Source: Crocinitomicaceae bacterium (lineage in GTDB: Bacteria; Bacteroidota; Bacteroidia; Flavobacteriales_D; Crocinitomicaceae). From it: a stretch of DNA of 64,000 nt. The notes under the pieces are model-generated. The model was not told the origin of the DNA and did not search any database. It saw only the letters and a program-made list of their open reading frames with translations. The first letter of the stretch is position 1. Each line of letters opens with the position of its first letter. This document shows, piece after piece, positions 26,576-36,600 of this stretch. The position numbers were made by a program, and so were the translations under genes. The stretch is taken from positions 1-64,000 of the forward strand of contig JABURP010000052.1 in the NCBI GenBank assembly GCA_014762645.1, given 5' to 3'.

Positions 26576-27793
26576 TTATTCCTCTAGTCGCTCAATTAAA
26601 TATTTCTCCACATATTCTTTCGACTTCTTGCAGTTTCCTTCATCCGCCATATAATGTTCGAATTGCGAATAAATATCTACGTGAAATAAAGAAATGAACA
26701 CATAAGGCTCCAGGTATCCTTCCTCTTTCATTTTCCAGGCAAATTCAAGATAACTCGGTAAGTCATTTTGATGTTCTTCTAGCAAATAACGCAAGGAGTA
26801 AACTTCCAGGTATTTGTCATTTGTAATCCCATTCTCCTCAATAATTCCATCTTCATTACAATACTTGCTAATTTTCTTCTTTGCTTCTCTGTAATCTGTC
26901 CAGATACCTGGTAAATCTCCCTGATCTTCTTTGGAAATATCATTTGGATAGAAATACCGAATAAATCGGTGATCATTCATCCACTTATTCTCTACATTGA
27001 GGATTTGCTGAAACTTGAGTTTCATATCAAACCCAGGATAAACACAGAAGGCATCCAGACATTCTTTTTTAGCTCTGTAATACAGTCCCTGATCCATCAA
27101 CGCATCAACAATATATTTTCTTGGTTCCAACAATTTAGGATGCATACTCTTAGCCAGTTCGTAGAAGTACATAGCCGAATCTGGATTTTCTCTAGCCCAG
27201 AAGCTATCTCCTAAATACAATACAGCTTTATAATAAATCGAATCTGCGTCAAGCGCTTTGCGGTATTCCAGTTCAGCCATTTCATAGCGCTCTTCAGTAA
27301 AATATTCTTCCCCTTTTTCAAAAAACTCTTCACCTTCCTCTGAAACTAAAGTGTCAGGGTCGTAATCCACAAGGTACACGCGTAAGTAAGTATCGGCAGT
27401 ATGCGAGGATGATTCTAATGTGCTTCTTCTGCATACATTGATAAATCGGCTTTCTGCCGCCGTTTTCATTCCTTCCAGTATTGCATTAAGCGTACTGTCC
27501 AATTCTTCCTGATCTTCCTCATTTTCAGCCTCAACAGTGAATGACATGTTACTATATGCGGAGTACCTATTATCAAAATACACAGCCTCCATTTGTACCA
27601 ACACTTCATAAGCAGTAAGCGTTGGATAATCCTCCTTAGACATTAATTTTCTCAACTTATCAATCCCTTTCTTCTGGTCCTCCATATCACCTTTCTGAAA
27701 AACTTTGATGCATTTATTGATCTTCTTTATTTTTTGACCATAGATAGCTGGGGTAATAAAGAAAAGCCCCATTAAAACAATAATATATTTCAT
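26576..27793 (-). CDS. TPR-containing exported protein
   Basis: A 405-residue protein with a signal peptide (YIIVLMGLFFITPAIYGQ). Tetratricopeptide-like repeats are visible at ~165-240 (YFTEERYEMAELEYRKALDAD, then YKAVLYLGDSFWARENPDSAMYFYELAKSMHP), and helical repeats appear likely elsewhere (QKGIDKLRKLMSKEDYP). The rest is acidic and alpha-helical. TPR proteins in the periplasm act as scaffolds; no partner is known. The class IV aminotransferase gene starts 37 bases upstream. Confidence 0.7.
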   Translation of the reverse strand: MKYIIVLMGLFFITPAIYGQKIKKINKCIKVFQKGDMEDQKKGIDKLRKLMSKEDYPTLTAYEVLVQMEAVYFDNRYSAYSNMSFTVEAENEEDQEELDSTLNAILEGMKTAAESRFINVCRRSTLESSSHTADTYLRVYLVDYDPDTLVSEEGEEFFEKGEEYFTEERYEMAELEYRKALDADSIYYKAVLYLGDSFWARENPDSAMYFYELAKSMHPKLLEPRKYIVDALMDQGLYYRAKKECLDAFCVYPGFDMKLKFQQILNVENKWMNDHRFIRYFYPNDISKEDQGDLPGIWTDYREAKKKISKYCNEDGIIEENGITNDKYLEVYSLRYLLEEHQNDLPSYLEFAWKMKEEGYLEPYVFISLFHVDIYSQFEHYMADEGNCKKSKEYVEKYLIERLEE

Positions 27794-27829
27794 AAGTATA
27801 ACGGTTGTATTAGTTAAATATAATAATTA

Positions 27830-28681
27830 TCACGACGTAGCATACCACCTTTCATTCAGTAATGAAATCAAAGTTTTCGCCATTTCTTTTCCATACTGTT
27901 TAGTTCTATACGATTCTACCCATATAACTCCTTGAATTGCATTCGTCAAAAAGACTTCATCTGCAACTAGTAAGTTTTGTGGTGATATGTTGCACTCATA
28001 CACCTTGATATTATTTTTGATTGCCATGTTGATAATTTGCATTCTCATGGTTCCGCCCAAAGGACCGAGGTCGAGACCGGGTGTATACAATACGCCATTG
28101 CTCACAACAAACAAATTTGAGCTTCCACCTTCTATGATACCCATTTTGAAGTTTTGAATCAAAAGATCGTCTAGCCCACGTTCCTGAGATCTCAATTTGG
28201 CCATAATATAAATCAAGCCGTTCTTAGTCTTGTATTTTGAGAGTGGAGAAATATCTTTCTTTATATCGTTATAGAGATCAATACGATAACCTCTGTCATT
28301 TAACATGAATTTATTCTCATCAGTAGCTTGAGCTTCAATAAAATAATCGACGTGATTGGTTTGAGGTAAAAATCTACCGCCCGGCTTTCTATCTATGCTT
28401 AACCTTGCCCATCCACCTTTATCAATCCCATTTTCACTAATCAGGCTTTGTAGTTCGTTTTCAAAAAATTCCATTGAAAAAGTGGCCGGTGGTTTCATCT
28501 TCAATGCTTCCATACCCTCGTAAAGACGTTTAAAATGGTTGTCCATATTAATAGGCCTTCCGTTCATGATACGAATTGATTCAAACAATCCATCTCCATA
28601 TAAATAAGCGCGGTTACCAGCCATGATTGAAAACGCCTCAGCCGGTAATAATTTACCATTGAAATTTACAAATTGACTCAT
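27830..28681 (-). CDS. PLP class IV aminotransferase (aminodeoxychorismate lyase-like)
   Basis: A 283-residue PLP enzyme of fold type IV, either 4-amino-4-deoxychorismate lyase (PabC) or a branched-chain/D-amino-acid aminotransferase. Motifs: RAYLYGDGLFESIRI (N-terminal), the PLP lysine in YKTKNGLIYI, IIEGGSSNLFVV and GGTMRMQII. PabC is favoured by the length and the RAYLYGDGLFESIR start, but substrate specificity is not certain. No pabA or pabB is adjacent. Its ATG overlaps the rhomboid gene's TGA by four bases. Confidence 0.75.
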   Translation of the reverse strand: MSQFVNFNGKLLPAEAFSIMAGNRAYLYGDGLFESIRIMNGRPINMDNHFKRLYEGMEALKMKPPATFSMEFFENELQSLISENGIDKGGWARLSIDRKPGGRFLPQTNHVDYFIEAQATDENKFMLNDRGYRIDLYNDIKKDISPLSKYKTKNGLIYIMAKLRSQERGLDDLLIQNFKMGIIEGGSSNLFVVSNGVLYTPGLDLGPLGGTMRMQIINMAIKNNIKVYECNISPQNLLVADEVFLTNAIQGVIWVESYRTKQYGKEMAKTLISLLNERWYATS

Positions 28682-29289
28682 GAACCTATTTTTGATACAA
28701 ATTCAAGTACTAGTTTATAATCTACAATTGTCATAAATACAATCCCAAAAATAGCCCCGGCAAAATGTGCATCATGTGCAATTCTTGAGCCGCCCCTTCT
28801 CGACATATAGTATTCAGCCACCAAAATGAGTGGCCCCATAATATAAGCAGGAATCGGAACAGGAAAAAATATGAACATTAAACCTGCGTTCGGATTCATC
28901 AATACATAAGCAAATAAAACAGCCATTACGGCTCCTGATGCTCCTAATGAATTATAATGAGGATTATCCTTATGCTTATTCAGTGATAAGATATTGGAAA
29001 ATAATATTCCGCCCAAATAGAGACATCCAAAAAACAGATAACCTTTGGGGCCAAACCGTTGTTGTAGCATTTCTTCCAAACCAATCCCGAAACCGTATAA
29101 CACAAACATGTTAAAACCCAGGTGCATCCAGTCTGCATGGATAAATGCATGCGTAAAAGAACGGTACCACTGTTTATGGTGTACGGCATTATAAGGGTTC
29201 CAAATAAGCTTCCATTTGAACTCGTTATCGTTAAATGCTTTAACGGAAACTATGATAGTAACCACTAATAATAAATAGGTAATGTACAT
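28678..29289 (-). CDS. Rhomboid-family intramembrane serine protease
   Basis: A 203-residue membrane protease that cleaves TM segments. Catalytic Ser118 is in LGASGAVMA and catalytic His175 in HDAHFAGAIFG, and the HxxxN-like motif HLGFNMFVLYGFG lies in an early helix. About six TM helices are present, as in the bacterial six-TM core. It is coupled to the downstream class IV aminotransferase gene by a four-base overlap. The substrate is unknown; a second rhomboid lies at 45911-46492. Confidence 0.88.
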   Translation of the reverse strand: MYITYLLLVVTIIVSVKAFNDNEFKWKLIWNPYNAVHHKQWYRSFTHAFIHADWMHLGFNMFVLYGFGIGLEEMLQQRFGPKGYLFFGCLYLGGILFSNILSLNKHKDNPHYNSLGASGAVMAVLFAYVLMNPNAGLMFIFFPVPIPAYIMGPLILVAEYYMSRRGGSRIAHDAHFAGAIFGIVFMTIVDYKLVLEFVSKIGS

Positions 29290-29342
29290 TTAATTGTTTA
29301 TTATATATGTTCTTACAAGATTTCTTACCTTGCATTAACAAA

Positions 29343-31010
29343 ATGAAACGCTATTTACTTTATAATATACTATCTCTTGTCACTTTAGTTTCAATTCAGG
29401 CTTGTTCTGTTAATTCCAGGGAACTTAGTGAAGAAGAAATGGTAATTAGCGAAGAACTCAAATCAAAGTTTGAAAACACTGATTTACTGGTGTTTGATCA
29501 AGATACACTCTTAGCATCAAAAGAGGTCCTTTCCTATTATAAGGCTATCGATTACGAACCGATTTGGATCACAAAAAAAGAACTTAACAGCAGTGGTAGG
29601 GAGATGCTGGATTTAATAGAAAACTCAAGAGATTATGGCCTGCATCCGGAAATGTTTCGATATAGTCTGATCAATAAAATGAAAGACACTTCTATTCTGG
29701 ATGCTGAATTGATGCTCACGAATGCATTCTTTTTATTTACTACTCACGTGGATGTTGGTTGTATAGATCCGATTTCCTATTTATATGTGTGGAAAAAAGA
29801 TTCTCTTGATTTTGATTTGAACGCAGAATTGGACAAGGTCCGGGAAGGGACATCCGTTAAAAAAGTGGCAACTGCCCATCAACCAGATTTTTGGGAATAC
29901 CGGCAGCTGCAAAGCGGTTTGGCAAAATTTCTGGATGAGTATCCCTTAGATACCTTTCAATTTGATATACCGGCATTCAAAGACGACTCTGTAAAATGTT
30001 ATGCAGCAGCACATGAGGCCTTGCTGGGACATCAATTTATTGATTCTACCATTTCCAAAAAAGATTCTGCATTTTTGGTTCAGCTCAAGGTATTTCAAAA
30101 AATGAATGGACTGGCCCAGGATGGAATTGTAGGTAAATGGACTGGGCGCGCATTAAACAAAAGTAATCTCGATAGATATTTACAGGCGGCACTTGCACTT
30201 GAAAAATGGAGATGGAAAGAGAAATTTCCGGATAAATACATACGGGTTAACATTCCTGAATTCACTTTGTATTTTGTAGATAGCAACAAGGTAAAAAACA
30301 AACACCGTGTTGTTGTAGGCGCATACCTCACCCAAACTCCGGAATTTCAGGCTACTATGCGAAGAATGGTCACCAATCCGTTTTGGCACGTACCCTACTC
30401 TATTGCTTCAACTGAGATACTTGTTGGCGCTAAAAAAGATTCCAACTACTTTGCCAAGAGAGGATATAAAGTTTTTCAGGATGGTAATCAGGTGGACCCG
30501 TCAAGTATTAATTGGACGACCATAGGTGCAGGAAGCTTTAACTATAAAATAAGACAAGACGGTGGTGGCGGTAACAGCCTGGGAAGAATAAAGTTCCTTT
30601 TCCCTAATCATCATTCGGTTTTTATTCACGACACTCCATCAAAGAGCTTATTTTATAATGATGTTAGAGCCTATTCACACGGATGCGTTCGATTACATCA
30701 ACCATTTGATCTGGCTAAAGCAATTCTGGTGTCTGAAAACCACAAAGTTCCGGGAGATTCGCTTGATGCGTACGTAAGAAGAGGACTTCAACGGGTGATA
30801 GAATTGGACGATCCTTTTGAAGTTTATCTGGAATATTTCACAGCAACCGGAGATAGTAGTGGAAATGTAATTTTTCATCCCGATATTTACAACCGAGATG
30901 AAAAATACATTGAGTACTCCTTCAAACGATTCGAACAATACGGACCAGCTTTCTTCAAAGTTAAGCCCCCCGTCCGTAAAGAAGAAACCGAAGTCGCTGA
31001 TCATCCATGA
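29343..31010 (+). CDS. L,D-transpeptidase (YcbB/LdtD-like) lipoprotein
   Basis: A 555-residue murein cross-linking enzyme. The start is 29343 (MKRYLLYNILSLVTLVSIQAC), giving a lipoprotein signal with Cys21; the longer frame to 29307 destroys this signal. A peptidoglycan-binding domain (~235-275, DSAFLVQLKVFQKMNGLAQDGIVG) and an insertion precede the L,D-transpeptidase domain (~305-500) with the motif SHGCVRL, where His446 and Cys448 are catalytic. The enzyme forms 3,3 cross-links. The last 113 bases overlap the next gene in another frame. Confidence 0.9.
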   Translation: MKRYLLYNILSLVTLVSIQACSVNSRELSEEEMVISEELKSKFENTDLLVFDQDTLLASKEVLSYYKAIDYEPIWITKKELNSSGREMLDLIENSRDYGLHPEMFRYSLINKMKDTSILDAELMLTNAFFLFTTHVDVGCIDPISYLYVWKKDSLDFDLNAELDKVREGTSVKKVATAHQPDFWEYRQLQSGLAKFLDEYPLDTFQFDIPAFKDDSVKCYAAAHEALLGHQFIDSTISKKDSAFLVQLKVFQKMNGLAQDGIVGKWTGRALNKSNLDRYLQAALALEKWRWKEKFPDKYIRVNIPEFTLYFVDSNKVKNKHRVVVGAYLTQTPEFQATMRRMVTNPFWHVPYSIASTEILVGAKKDSNYFAKRGYKVFQDGNQVDPSSINWTTIGAGSFNYKIRQDGGGGNSLGRIKFLFPNHHSVFIHDTPSKSLFYNDVRAYSHGCVRLHQPFDLAKAILVSENHKVPGDSLDAYVRRGLQRVIELDDPFEVYLEYFTATGDSSGNVIFHPDIYNRDEKYIEYSFKRFEQYGPAFFKVKPPVRKEETEVADHP

Positions 31011-33000
31011 TCACGAGCGTATCGATAATTATTACTGGTTAAAAGAACGCGATAATCCTGAGGTCATAGAGTACTTAAAGGCTGAAAACCGCTATACAAA
31101 GGAGATACTGCAATCCACTGAAAAAGTTCAGGATCTGTTGTTCCATGAATTAAAGGGTCGGATCAAAGAAAAAGATCAATCTGCGCCATATTTTAAGAAT
31201 GGATATTGGTACTATACCCGATACGAAGAAGGCTTTGAACATCCCATTCACTGTAGAAAAAATGGCTCTTTAAAAGCTGAAGAAGAAATTCTGTGGGATG
31301 ATAACGAAGAAGCGAAACATCACGCTTATTATGAAGTTGTATCCTTCTCTATTACTAAAGATAACCGTTGGATGGCTTTTGCAGAAGATATTACCGGCCG
31401 CCGGATGTACCGCATACGATTTAAGAATCTCGAAACAGGAAAGGTTTCAGATAACATTATTGAAAATGCAAGCAGTGACCTGGCCTGGCACAATGATAAT
31501 AACCAACTTTATTATTGCTTAAAGGATACTAAGACACTGAGAAGATACCAGGTAAGATGTTACAACCGAGCATCAAAATCAGATGAACTGGTATTTGAAG
31601 AAAAAGACGAGACATTTATCTGCAGCGTTGAACTCAATAAAGATTTTGAACACTTATTAATTGGTTCACACAGTTCAACCACCACAGAATTTCAATTTAA
31701 ATCCGCCAGTGACAATAGCCCATTTAAGTTATTCTTAGCACGAGAAGAAGATCACGAATATTACGTAGAGCTAGATGGTGATAAAGCGATTATAAAAACA
31801 AACAAAGGAGCTGAGAACTTTCAGATAATGCAGTGTTTTTTAGCGGATACTGCGTATGAAAGTTGGACAATGATCCAGCAACACAGTGAGACTATTTTTG
31901 TGGAGGATTTTGAAGTGTTCAGGGATTTTATTGTCGTGCAAGAAAAAGTGAACGGTCTGTCTCAACTTAAAGTGTACAACTTAAAATCAGGGAAAAATGC
32001 CATCATCCCTCCATTTGAAGAAACGTATACCCTATACATTGGAACAAATCCTGAAATAGAAAGTGACAAACTCAGACTTGGTTATAGTTCTATGACCACT
32101 CCCCCATCTGTGTTTTTAATTGATATGAATACGTTTGAGAAAGAATTGCTCAAACAAATGGAAGTGGTGGGAGAATTTAATGCAGTAGATTACCACTCTG
32201 AACGTATTTGGGCAAAGGCCAGAGATGGTGTAGAGGTTCCTGTCTCTTTGGTATATCGGAAAGACAAGTTTAAGAAAGACGGAAAAAATCCAATCCTCAT
32301 CTACGCATACGGATCGTACGGTTCAACGGTTGACCCTTATTTCAGTTCAAATCGATTGTCATTATTGAATCGTGGATTTGTATTTGCTCTTGCTCACATT
32401 CGTGGAGGTGAATATTTAGGACGAAACTGGTACGAAACTGGTAAATTGCTTCAAAAGAAAAACACCTTTACGGATTTCATTGATGCCACAGAACATTTGA
32501 TTCAGCAGAAATACGCAGACCCGGAAAATGTATTTGCAATGGGCGGTTCAGCCGGAGGGTTACTTATGGGAGCAATTGCTAACCTACGGCCGGAGTTGTG
32601 GAAAGGAATAGTGTCTCAGGTTCCGTTTGTTGATGTGGTAACCACCATGTTAGATGACAGTATTCCCCTGACAACTGGGGAGTATGATGAATGGGGCAAT
32701 CCAAATGATAAACAGTATTACGATTATATGTTGTCCTACTCTCCTTACGATAACATCCAAAAAATGGATTATCCAGCCATGCTCGTCACCAGTGGACTTC
32801 ATGACTCTCAGGTGCAGTATTGGGAACCCACAAAATACGTGGCAAAATTAAGAGAATATAAAACGAATGATGCGCCCATACTTTTGTTTACAAATATGGA
32901 AGCTGGTCATGGTGGTGCAAGCGGAAGGTTTGAGGCTTTAAAAGAAATTGCACTGGAATACGCCTTCATTTTTTGGATGGCAAAAATAGAAGTGAAATAA
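30898..33000 (+). CDS. Prolyl oligopeptidase family protein (oligopeptidase B-like)
   Basis: A 700-residue cytoplasmic S9A serine peptidase that trims short peptides after basic or proline residues. N-terminal beta-propeller (~30-390, RIDNYYWLKERDNPEV at its start) and C-terminal alpha/beta hydrolase. Catalytic triad: Ser551 in GGSAGGLLMG, Asp636 in SGLHDSQVQ and His671 in GHGGASG. The only ATG near the family N-terminus is at 30898, so the gene overlaps the upstream L,D-transpeptidase by 113 bases; conserved sequence begins at ~24 (PPSVKKKPKSL), also in the overlap, so overlap is real even if a TTG at 30910 is used. No signal peptide. Confidence 0.9.
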   Translation: MKNTLSTPSNDSNNTDQLSSKLSPPSVKKKPKSLIIHDHERIDNYYWLKERDNPEVIEYLKAENRYTKEILQSTEKVQDLLFHELKGRIKEKDQSAPYFKNGYWYYTRYEEGFEHPIHCRKNGSLKAEEEILWDDNEEAKHHAYYEVVSFSITKDNRWMAFAEDITGRRMYRIRFKNLETGKVSDNIIENASSDLAWHNDNNQLYYCLKDTKTLRRYQVRCYNRASKSDELVFEEKDETFICSVELNKDFEHLLIGSHSSTTTEFQFKSASDNSPFKLFLAREEDHEYYVELDGDKAIIKTNKGAENFQIMQCFLADTAYESWTMIQQHSETIFVEDFEVFRDFIVVQEKVNGLSQLKVYNLKSGKNAIIPPFEETYTLYIGTNPEIESDKLRLGYSSMTTPPSVFLIDMNTFEKELLKQMEVVGEFNAVDYHSERIWAKARDGVEVPVSLVYRKDKFKKDGKNPILIYAYGSYGSTVDPYFSSNRLSLLNRGFVFALAHIRGGEYLGRNWYETGKLLQKKNTFTDFIDATEHLIQQKYADPENVFAMGGSAGGLLMGAIANLRPELWKGIVSQVPFVDVVTTMLDDSIPLTTGEYDEWGNPNDKQYYDYMLSYSPYDNIQKMDYPAMLVTSGLHDSQVQYWEPTKYVAKLREYKTNDAPILLFTNMEAGHGGASGRFEALKEIALEYAFIFWMAKIEVK

Positions 33001-33003
33001 TAT

Positions 33004-33555
33004 ATGCAAGACAGTTCTACTATAGCACGCGTACTGCTTCTTCTTATGATTGTTTTTATGATTAAAACAGTCGGATTCGCAGCTGATGGAGAAACGTATA
33101 GCAACAGTGAGGCAGGAATTGAGGTTACTTTCCCTACCTTTTACGAAGAGGCGTCAAAAGAAAAGGAGGACAAGACCATAATCTCACTGAACTGTACGTA
33201 TAGAAATATGATTTTTCTCGTGAGTGTTTTCTTATTTGATGATCCCATACCTGAGGATGAATATGCGGTGAAGGTAGCTGAAGATATTGTGCTAACTGCT
33301 GATGCACTTAAGTCTAAATTCAAAAAAAAGAAATTGGAACCCTGGTCGGCCAGTGGTGCTGAAAATTACGGGTTGAAGAATCGAATCAAAGGGAAAGTTC
33401 CGGAAAGTAACGGAGGTTTTTCAAAATGCTACGGGTATAATTATATTACAATTTCCGGAGGGATAGAATACCGATTCACTATTTTGACCTCACGAAAGAG
33501 TTCGTTTGATAAAGAAATTGCGACAAATTTTATAAATTCGGTAAAACTATTATAA
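33004..33555 (+). CDS. Hypothetical exported protein
   Basis: A 183-residue protein with a signal peptide (RVLLLLMIVFMIKTVGFAA) and an alpha/beta body. It begins 3 bases after the peptidase stop, so it is likely translated from the same mRNA. The pattern IEVTFPTFYEEASKE, LVSVFLFDDPI and a final YRFTILTSRKSSFDKEIATNFINSV resembles the small secreted domains that start with GIEVTFP-like strands; no family name is certain. A terminator lies 22 bases after its stop. Function unknown. Confidence 0.6.
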   Translation: MQDSSTIARVLLLLMIVFMIKTVGFAADGETYSNSEAGIEVTFPTFYEEASKEKEDKTIISLNCTYRNMIFLVSVFLFDDPIPEDEYAVKVAEDIVLTADALKSKFKKKKLEPWSASGAENYGLKNRIKGKVPESNGGFSKCYGYNYITISGGIEYRFTILTSRKSSFDKEIATNFINSVKLL

Positions 33556-33577
33556 AGGCCTTAAACCAGAGGCAAAT

Positions 33578-33616
33578 AAGACGGGAGTACATTTTATTAA
33601 TGCTTCCGTCTTTTTT
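33578..33616. terminator. Rho-independent terminator shared by convergent genes
   Basis: AAGACGGGAG pairs with CTTCCGTCTT with one mismatch (33578-33612), followed by T residues on plus. It overlaps the dnaE stop codon region, so it may also end the dnaE transcript. Confidence 0.75.
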
Positions 33617-36600
33617 ATTCAATAGCGTAATCAAATACCTTCAACTTATCCACTTCTTTGATGAAATCATTATCCACAGATACTTTCATGTTGCGCGAAG
33701 GCATTTTAATCTCCGATTTAGACTTGTGATCACGAATAATGAATTTGAGTGAACAAGGTCCAGAATTGTCCTGCACCAAATGATAGAGTTCATCTATCAT
33801 TATATCTGTCAAATCCGAAGATTCTACCGTTAGCAATAAGGTTTTCGCTCTCTTATCTCTCAACTCAGTTAATAAATCAAGATTCGTCACTTTAAATTCA
33901 AGTTCCTCTCCATATTTCTTTCTCTGCACCCGCCCGGTAAGATGTACAAATGTCCCGATTGCAAGCATGTGTTTAAACCGCATATAATCTTCACCAAAAA
34001 CAAAGAGTCGCTGGCTGTCGGAGTAATCTTCTATATCAAATGTCCCGTAAGGATTTCCGTGCTTAGTTGTACGGTGCTGGGCATCTGTAATAATACCGGC
34101 CATTTTCAATTCCTTATTGGCATTTTTTTCCAGTTCAACTATATCTGCTACACGGGCATTGCAAAAACTACGTATCTCAAGCTTAAAATCATCTAGCGGA
34201 TGCCCCGATATGTAGATTCCAACAACTTCTTTCTCTTTACTCAACTTTGTGAGTGTAGGCCAGTCATCTACTTTGGGCGGTTGAGGCTGTGGAACTTCCA
34301 CTTCAGCAGATTCTCCAAACATATTCACCTGAGAAGAATCCTGGTTTTCCTGCATTCTTGCTCCAAACTTGATTACATTCTCAAGAAATACTTTCTTGTT
34401 TTGATCTTCTGCAAAGAATTGTGCCCTTGTAATATCTCCAAAAGAATCAAACCCTCCTGCCAATACCAGGCTTTCAAATACACGTTTATTACAAGCGCGC
34501 AAGCTAACACGAGAAGCCATGTCGAATACAGATGAAAACGGTCCGTTCTCTTTGCGTTCTTCCAAAATAGCCTCTACCGGTTTGCTCCCTACTCCTTTAA
34601 TAGCACCTAACCCAAAGCGAATTGCTCCTTCTTTATTCACCGTAAATTTGTACTCAGACTCGTTAACATCCGGCCCTAGTACTTCAATTCCACCACGTCG
34701 ACACTCTTCCATGAAGAAAGTGACCTGTTTGATGTCATTCATGTTGTTACTAAGTACTGAGGCCATATACTCTGCCGGATAGTGTGCCTTGAGATAAGCC
34801 GTTTGGTATGCTATCCAGGCGTAACAGGTTGAATGGGACTTGTTGAAAGCATAAGAAGCAAACGCTTCCCAGTCTACCCAAATTTTTTCAAGGATTTTTC
34901 TGTCATGTCCGTTTGCCTCTCCCTGATCTAAAAACTGTGGCTTCATTTTGGCCAGGAGGTCAAATTTCTTTTTACCCATTGCCTTACGCAAGGTATCGGC
35001 TTCACCTTTTGTAAAGCCCGCCAGTTTTTGAGACAAGAGCATTACCTGCTCCTGATACACAGTAATTCCGTAAGTTTCTTCAAGAAACTCCTTTGTAGCC
35101 TCCAGATCGTAATGAATTTCTTCCAGGCCGTGTTTCCTTCGGATAAATGAAGGTATATATTCCAACGGCCCCGGTCGATACAGGGCATTCATAGCAATTA
35201 AGTCAGCAAAGGCCGTGGGTTTTAATTCACGTAAATACTTTTGCATCCCTGCAGATTCGTATTGGAATATACCTACCGTTTCTCCACGTTGAAAAAGCTC
35301 ATAAGTTTTTTCATCATCAATCGGGAAATTTTCAGGATCGAGATCCACACCATGTCTTTCCTTAACTATTTTCACCGCATCCTTAATCAAGGTCAGGGTT
35401 TTCAGTCCAAGGAAATCCATTTTCAACAAACCGGCATCTTCTGCTACAGAGTTGTCAAACTGCGTACAGTACATATCCGAATCCTTTGCCAAAGCAACCG
35501 GAACAAAATTGGTGATGTCATCTGGTGTAATAATTACACCGCAGGCATGTATACCCGTATTTCGCATGGACCCTTCAAGTAGAACGGCCTGATTAACCAC
35601 CTGTCCGGGAAGGTCTGAGCCTTTTGCCAGGGATTTCAGTTGATTTGCTTTCTCAATATCATCTTGATTGTTCTTAAGCTTATCAGCAAGAGCGGCATCA
35701 TCTAATCCAAAGATCTTATTGAGTTTGATGTCTGGAACAAGCTTTGCCAAACGGTCCGCCTCATGAAGTGGTAAATCAAGAACGCGTGCCGTATCTCTGA
35801 TAGATGATTTGGCAGCCATTGTACCGTAGGTGATGATTTGCGCCACTTGGTTGGAACCATATTTTTCAATTACCCAGTCAATAACTTTTTGTCTTCCTTC
35901 ATCATCAAAATCAATATCAATATCAGGCATACTGACACGCTCAGGATTTAGGAAACGCTCAAATAGTAAATCGTATTCTATCGGATCTACATTCGTAATA
36001 CCTGTGCAATAAGCTACTGCAGACCCTGCAGCTGATCCCCTTCCAGGTCCAACGGAGACCCCCATATCTCTTGCCGCCTGACAAAAATCCTGAACAATAA
36101 GGAAGTATCCAGGATAACCGGTGTTGGCAATAGTTTGCAATTCGAAATCAAGTCTTTCCCGAATTTCTTCCGTTATTTCACCGTATCGTTTTTTAGCACC
36201 CTCATAAGCGAGATGACGCAAGTAATTATTTTCACCTCTTTTTCCACCATCCTCATCATCCTGAGGGTCCTGAAATTCTTCCGGGATCTCGAATGCGGGT
36301 AGTAATATTTCACGTGCCAGGTCATATGGCTCGCATTTTTCTACAATTTCGTTGGTATTTTCAATGGCTTCTGGAAGGTCTGAAAAGAGTTTTTTCATCT
36401 CTTCAGGAGACTTGAAGTAGTATTCATCATTCGGCAAACCGTACCGAAAACCTCTTCCCCTACCCTTAGGTGTAGACTTTAGTTCCCCATCTTTGATACA
36501 CAATAAAATATCGTGTGCATCCGCATCAGATTTATTGAGATAATACGTTCGGTTGGTGGCCACCACTTTCACCTGGTATTCCTCTGAAAACTTCAAAAGT

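Noticed and set aside
30898-31010. Sequencing frameshift joining the L,D-transpeptidase and oligopeptidase genes into one protein
   Set aside because: Both proteins have complete and unrelated domain sets, one exported lipoprotein and one cytoplasmic enzyme, so fusion is not sensible.
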